Source: a bacterium (GTDB lineage Bacteria; Margulisbacteria; Marinamargulisbacteria; JABGVJ01). Taken from it: a stretch of DNA of 37,977 bases. The stretch lies in assembly GCA_018646105.1 (NCBI GenBank), contig JABGVJ010000009.1:1-37977 (forward strand), in the 5' to 3' direction. How positions within the stretch are numbered: position 1 is the first letter of the stretch; the number at the start of each line of letters is the position of its first letter. Of this stretch, positions 34,059-37,977 are shown in pieces. The position numbers and the translations under genes are program-made. Below the pieces are notes generated by a model. It was not told where the DNA came from. It saw only the letters and a program-made list of their open reading frames with translations, and searched no databases.

Positions 34059-35030
34059 ATGAAAACAATTTTATTAACAGGCTGTGCTGGATTTATTGGA
34101 AGCAAAACCACAGAAACACTATTAAAAGAGGGCAATAATGTCATAGGCCTAGATAATCTTAATGATTATTATGATGTCCGTTTAAAAGAATATAGATTAA
34201 AAGATTTAGAAAAATACCCTAATTTCAAATTTTATCAAGAAGACATTGAAAAAATCGATATTTTAGAAAAAATATTTAAAAACAATAAAATTTCAGCAGT
34301 TATCAATTTAGCTGCCAGAGCAGGAGTGAGAGCAAGTATAGAAAATCCGCATATCTATATGACCACAAATGCAAATGGAACCTTAAATTTACTAGAAATG
34401 ATGAAAAAATATAATGTAAAGAAAATGGTCTTGGCATCTACGTCATCATTATATGCAGACCAGAAAATGCCGTTTAACGAAAAATTAGCTGTGAACACGC
34501 CGATTTCACCATATGCTGCTTCAAAAAAAGCCGCAGAAGTAATGGCGTATTCATATCATTATTTATTTGGATTAGATATATCAGTAGTAAGGTACTTTAC
34601 TGTATATGGTCCAGCGGGACGACCGGATATGGCTATTTTTAGATTTATTAAATGGATAGACGAAGCTACCCCTATTCAATTATTTGGAGACGGTAGCCAA
34701 TCAAGAGACTTTACATATGTAGGCGATATAGCTAATGGCACAATAAAAGCGTTAAAAGAAGTGGGTTATGAGATTATTAATCTGGGAGGCGGTAGAAATC
34801 CTATCACTATAAATGATTTAATCAAGTTAATAGAAAAATATTTAGGGAAAAAAGCAAAAATAAATTATAAGCCATTTCATAAGGCTGATTTAAAAGAAAC
34901 TTGGGCAGACATAAGCAAGGCTAAGAAAATTTTAGATTGGGTTCCAGCTATTGATGTTGAAGACGGGGTCAAAAAAACAGTGGAATGGTATTTTCAAAAC
35001 AAAAATTTGGTAAAAAATATCAACGTTTAA
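34059..35030 (+). CDS. UDP-glucuronate 4-epimerase-like SDR
   Basis: This 323-residue extended SDR starts LLTGCAGFIGSKTTETLL. LDNLNDYYDVRLKEYRL near residue 32 is a signature of UDP-glucuronate epimerases. NLAARAGVRASIENP near 85, Tyr152-x-x-x-Lys156 (YAASK) and YGPAGRPDMAIFRFI near 180 also point to uronate substrates, where the Arg-Pro-Asp segment is typical. It would interconvert UDP-GlcA and UDP-GalA, with UDP-GlcA made by the next gene. AAAGGAG precedes ATG 34059, and the gap to the dehydrogenase is 13 bp, so the two form a natural pair. Confidence 0.88.
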   Translation: MKTILLTGCAGFIGSKTTETLLKEGNNVIGLDNLNDYYDVRLKEYRLKDLEKYPNFKFYQEDIEKIDILEKIFKNNKISAVINLAARAGVRASIENPHIYMTTNANGTLNLLEMMKKYNVKKMVLASTSSLYADQKMPFNEKLAVNTPISPYAASKKAAEVMAYSYHYLFGLDISVVRYFTVYGPAGRPDMAIFRFIKWIDEATPIQLFGDGSQSRDFTYVGDIANGTIKALKEVGYEIINLGGGRNPITINDLIKLIEKYLGKKAKINYKPFHKADLKETWADISKAKKILDWVPAIDVEDGVKKTVEWYFQNKNLVKNINV

Positions 35031-35043
35031 AAAGGAGATATAT

Positions 35044-36366
35044 ATGAAAATAGCAGTAATCGGTACGGGGTATGTAGGACTAGTTACCGGGGTTTGTTTA
35101 GCAGAGTTTGGTCATCAGATTACTTGTATGGATATTCACGAAGAAAAAATAGTAAATCTAAAAAAAGGAATTCTACCTATTTATGAACCTGGATTAGAAG
35201 AGGTGCTTGCCAGAAATTATAAAGAAAAAAGAATTGATTTTACTACGGATATAAAGAAAGTTATAAAAGAGCATGAAGTTTTATTTATTGCGGTAGGAAC
35301 TCCACCCAAAGAAGATGGAGGAGCAGATTTGAAACATGTTTTAGAAGTTGCTGCTCAAATAGGGCAAAATATTAATGAATATAAAGTAATCGTAAATAAA
35401 TCTACTGTGCCGGTCGGGACTGGTAAAAAAGTAGAAAATATTATTTTCGAAGAAATAAATAAGCAAAATAAAAAAATCAATTTTGATGTAGTTTCAAATC
35501 CAGAATTTTTAAGAGAAGGCAAAGCCGTAGAAGATTTTATGCATCCTGATAGAGTAGTGATTGGCTCAAAAAAAGAAAAGGTTGTGGAAATCTTAAAAGA
35601 AGTATATCGAGTTCTTTATCTTAATCAAACTCCTTTTGTTTTCACTAATTTGGAAACAGCCGAAATGATCAAATATGCTTCAAATGCTTTTCTGGCCGTT
35701 AAAATAAGTTTTATTAATGAAGTAGCTTTACTATGTGAAAAAGTAGGCGCTAACGTACAAGATGTAGCAAAAGCAATGGGCATGGACGGAAGAATTTCCT
35801 CTAAATTTTTGCACGCAGGTCCAGGTTATGGAGGAAGTTGTTTTCCCAAAGATACCAAAGCCTTAGTCCATATAGGAGAAATAGCAGAAGAAGAACTCTT
35901 TGTGGTGAAAGCCGCTATTGAAGCTAATGAAAAACAGAAAATTAAAATGGTAAAAAAAATAGAAAAGGAAGTAAAAGAAGTTAAAAATAAAACATTTGCT
36001 ATATTGGGTTTGAGTTTTAAGCCTGAAACCGATGATATGCGAGATGCTCCAGCATTGACAATTATTGAAGAATTAATAAAACTAGGTGCTAATATCAAAG
36101 CATACTGTCCGCAGGGTATAAAGGAAGCAAAATGGCGTTTAAAATTATATAAAGACAATATTGTATATTGTGACAATGAGTATGAATGCGCTAAAGACAC
36201 AGATGGCATAATTTTGATTACAGAGTGGAATCAATTTAGAGGTATGGATCTTAAAAAAATAAAAAATAATATGAAAGATAATTATTTTTTTGATTTAAGA
36301 AATGTTTACTTTCAAAATTTAAATATAAGAAAATTGTTTAAATATTTTGGAGTAGGGGTTTTATAA
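35044..36366 (+). CDS. ugd: UDP-glucose 6-dehydrogenase
   Basis: Ugd oxidises UDP-glucose to UDP-glucuronate with NAD. The 440-residue protein has the Rossmann motif GTGYVGLVTGVCLAEFGH at residues 7-24, TPPKEDGGADL near 87, and SNPEFLREGKAVEDFMHPDR near 153. The catalytic Cys266 lies in GPGYGGSCFPKD, and LSFKPETDDMRDAP near 328 is in the C-terminal domain. These motifs differ from those of the HexNAc dehydrogenase at 9772, so the locus has two distinct uronate sources. AAGGAG upstream supports ATG 35044. Confidence 0.95.
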   Translation: MKIAVIGTGYVGLVTGVCLAEFGHQITCMDIHEEKIVNLKKGILPIYEPGLEEVLARNYKEKRIDFTTDIKKVIKEHEVLFIAVGTPPKEDGGADLKHVLEVAAQIGQNINEYKVIVNKSTVPVGTGKKVENIIFEEINKQNKKINFDVVSNPEFLREGKAVEDFMHPDRVVIGSKKEKVVEILKEVYRVLYLNQTPFVFTNLETAEMIKYASNAFLAVKISFINEVALLCEKVGANVQDVAKAMGMDGRISSKFLHAGPGYGGSCFPKDTKALVHIGEIAEEELFVVKAAIEANEKQKIKMVKKIEKEVKEVKNKTFAILGLSFKPETDDMRDAPALTIIEELIKLGANIKAYCPQGIKEAKWRLKLYKDNIVYCDNEYECAKDTDGIILITEWNQFRGMDLKKIKNNMKDNYFFDLRNVYFQNLNIRKLFKYFGVGVL

Positions 36367-36370
36367 TAAC

Positions 36371-37561
36371 ATGTTAGGTGTTTTTATCAATTTTTTATTT
36401 ATAGTTTTTTATTGCTTCTTTTGTATATTTTTATATATAAGGTTAAGAAAAAATAAAAGTAAATTACCTGTAAATATAATTAGTTTATCTTTTTTGTATC
36501 ATCTGATTTTTTGTCTTAGCTATTGGCTAATGTCTATTGAGGGGATTGCAGATGCCAAGACTTATTATAATTATGTTGTGTATAGAATGCCAGAAAGTTG
36601 GCTTGATTATTTTGGTATAGGCACCTCTTTTATTCGTTTCTTTTTATTTCCTTTGGTAAAATATTTCCATCTTAGTTATTTTTCTTGTTTTTTAATTTTT
36701 AATTTCATTGGTTATTTAGGACTGCTTTTTTTTTATATAGCCTTAAGAAAAAAAATTTTCCATCATCTTAAACTAAGAAAGCTTTTAAATTTAGTCTTAT
36801 TTATTCCAGGCTTAAATTATTGGACATCAGCTATTGGTAAAGATTCTATTATTACTTTGGGTTTAGGGCTACTTTTGTATGGCTTAGGCTTAAATACGAA
36901 AAGTCTCAAAAAAAACGTTTTAATTTTTCTGGCCTTAATTACTGTTTTTGTAGTGCGTCCTCATATTGCTTTATTCATAGTGCTAGGTTTGTTTTTTGCT
37001 TTTTTCTTTTCCAAATTAAAAATTAATTTTCTCAAGAAAATATTGGTTTTAGCTTTGGTAATCTTCACCTTATTTTCAGCCAAATCATTTGTTTTAGAGT
37101 ATGCCGGTTTAGGTAAGGCGAATAATGTAAGAATGCTTTATGAGTTCGTAACTTATCGCCAAAGTTTAAATTTAGAAGGTGGTTCTTCAGTCAATATTTC
37201 CAACTATAGTGTGCCTATGAAGTTATTTACTTATCTTTTCAGACCACTTTTAGTGGATGCTAAAAATCCATTAATGTTTATTATTTCTTTTGAGAATTTA
37301 TTTTATATTATCTTATTCTCCAGTATATTCTCTTTAGGTTTTTGGCGTTTTTTGTTCAAAAATTTTAATTTTTATCTCAGATTCAACCTTTTTTATTTTT
37401 TGATTACTTTATTAGTAATGGCTAATACCACGACTAATTTAGGGATAGCAGTCAGACAAAAAACTATGATTATGTTTAGTCTTATTACAATTATTTTTTT
37501 ATATAAATGCTATCGTTTAGATGAAAAAGCTTGTGCTGAAAAAAATATTCCGTGTCTGTAG
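36371..37561 (+). CDS. Polytopic membrane protein, candidate Wzy polymerase
   Basis: This 396-residue protein has about ten hydrophobic helices and no soluble domain. It carries DAKTYYNYVVYRMPESWLDY near residue 57, and an extracytoplasmic loop RPLLVDAKNPLMF near 287 with charged residues. Wzy proteins share topology rather than sequence, and this one has EpsG-like helix order and a large loop, so repeat-unit polymerase is the best guess. It is the last gene before a palindromic spacer and the only Wzy-like candidate near Wzx. Start ATG 36371 is 4 bp after ugd. The function is not proved by motif. Confidence 0.6.
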   Translation: MLGVFINFLFIVFYCFFCIFLYIRLRKNKSKLPVNIISLSFLYHLIFCLSYWLMSIEGIADAKTYYNYVVYRMPESWLDYFGIGTSFIRFFLFPLVKYFHLSYFSCFLIFNFIGYLGLLFFYIALRKKIFHHLKLRKLLNLVLFIPGLNYWTSAIGKDSIITLGLGLLLYGLGLNTKSLKKNVLIFLALITVFVVRPHIALFIVLGLFFAFFFSKLKINFLKKILVLALVIFTLFSAKSFVLEYAGLGKANNVRMLYEFVTYRQSLNLEGGSSVNISNYSVPMKLFTYLFRPLLVDAKNPLMFIISFENLFYIILFSSIFSLGFWRFLFKNFNFYLRFNLFYFLITLLVMANTTTNLGIAVRQKTMIMFSLITIIFLYKCYRLDEKACAEKNIPCL

Positions 37562-37563
37562 AT

Positions 37564-37630
37564 ATTTTTCGAAAAATGGTAAGCTTATCTGCAGATACTA
37601 GAAACCTTAATAAGGTTTTGAGATTTTTTT
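37564..37630 (+). terminator. Tandem palindromes and terminator-like hairpin after the Wzy-like gene
   Basis: Three inverted repeats follow the stop at 37561. ATTTTTCGAAAAAT (37564-37577) and TATCTGCAGATA (37586-37597) are perfect palindromes. AAACCTTA (37602-37609) and TAAGGTTT (37611-37618) form a hairpin, followed by seven T at 37624-37630. The last fits a weak rho-independent terminator, although its stem is AT-rich. The two upstream palindromes may be operator sites. Confidence 0.5.
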
Positions 37631-37666
37631 AAAATAATTTAGATTTGCTTTTTCAAAGGATATTAT

Positions 37667-37977
37667 ATGCAAATACCATTTCATAAAACATATATTGAAC
37701 AAAAAGAAATTGATAATGTCGTTGATGCTATCAAATCCGGCTGGCTAACCATGGGACCCAAAACTGTTGAGTTTGAAAATAAATTTGCGGATTATATAGG
37801 CATAGAACATGCCATTGCTCTTAATTCAGGCACCGCAGCCCTTCATTTAGCGCTTAAAGCTATTGGCTTGGAAGAGAGTGATGAAGTCATTCTACCTACT
37901 AATACTTTTGTGGCCACAGCTGAAGTAGTGACCTATTTTAAAGCCATTCCGGTTTTATGCGATATTACAGACGACAC
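37667..37977 (+). CDS. DegT/DnrJ/EryC1-family sugar aminotransferase, partial
   Basis: A frame opening at ATG 37667 runs off the right edge after 103 codons. It begins MQIPFHKTYIEQKEIDNVVD, then SGWLTMGPKTVEFENKF, HAIALNSGTAALHLALKAIG, and DEVILPTNTFVATAEVV. This is the N-terminal part of a PLP-dependent sugar aminotransferase of the DegT/DnrJ/EryC1/StrS family, which makes amino sugars from keto-sugar nucleotides. AAGGA at 37655-37659 lies 7 nt upstream. It is distinct from RfbH, but its catalytic Lys lies beyond the window, so a dehydratase variant is not excluded. Confidence 0.88.
   Translation, partial: MQIPFHKTYIEQKEIDNVVDAIKSGWLTMGPKTVEFENKFADYIGIEHAIALNSGTAALHLALKAIGLEESDEVILPTNTFVATAEVVTYFKAIPVLCDITDD

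Noticed and set aside
35826-36209. Minus-strand frame of 127 codons
   Set aside because: It is antisense to ugd and composed of low-complexity Ser/Ile runs.

Overview
The window is an AT-rich bacterial stretch carrying a large surface-polysaccharide (O-antigen or capsule-like) locus next to two housekeeping genes, hflX and dnaX. Nearly all genes lie on the + strand. The genetic code looks standard: UAA is the main stop, and TGA is a real stop in several genes, often inside ATGA start/stop overlaps. A signal-peptide SLBB/Wza-type export protein and a Wzz-like protein imply a diderm envelope. The lineage cannot be fixed from this sequence; an uncultured diderm candidate phylum (for example Margulisbacteria-like) is only a guess.

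Layout. At the extreme left, the first codons of a GT4 glycosyltransferase run leftward on the minus strand, so 48-160 is a divergent intergenic region. Next come a Wzy_C-type ligase/polymerase (161-2164) and a membrane-anchored TPR protein whose N-terminus is broken by an in-frame TGA (2161-3297). hflX (3297-4550) and dnaX (4730-6328) follow, separated by a spacer with two inverted repeats. From 6374 the polysaccharide locus is nearly continuous: SLBB export protein, short Wzz, then nucleotide-sugar genes, glycosyltransferases, a Wzx flippase, asparagine synthase, UDP-uronate genes and a Wzy-like membrane protein. It ends in a palindrome-rich spacer and a DegT-type aminotransferase cut by the window edge.

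How the genes work together. Gmd and Fcl make GDP-L-fucose for the GT10 fucosyltransferase next to fcl. RfbF, RfbG and RfbH make CDP-4-keto-3,6-dideoxy-D-glucose. Two branches can use it: an RfbS/RfbJ-like reductase plus RfbE-like 2-epimerase (paratose/tyvelose type), and a ThDP-dependent YerE-like enzyme with a nearby SDR reductase (yersiniose-type C4-branched sugar). A UDP-HexNAc 6-dehydrogenase, UDP-glucose 6-dehydrogenase and UDP-GlcA 4-epimerase supply uronic acids, which the AsnB-type amidotransferase may amidate. Wzx, Wzy, Wzz and the SLBB protein would flip, polymerise and export the repeat unit. No initiating phosphoglycosyltransferase, Wzc kinase or RfbI-type reductase is visible here.

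Most novel part. A three-gene module at 21394-23934 (HpcH/HpaI-type aldolase, SDR, dehydroquinate-synthase-like cyclase) has a recognisable promoter and sits directly upstream of rfbH. This is aldol chemistry plus a carbocycle-forming enzyme inside a dideoxysugar locus, and could make an unusual branched or carbocyclic glycan residue. The product is inference.
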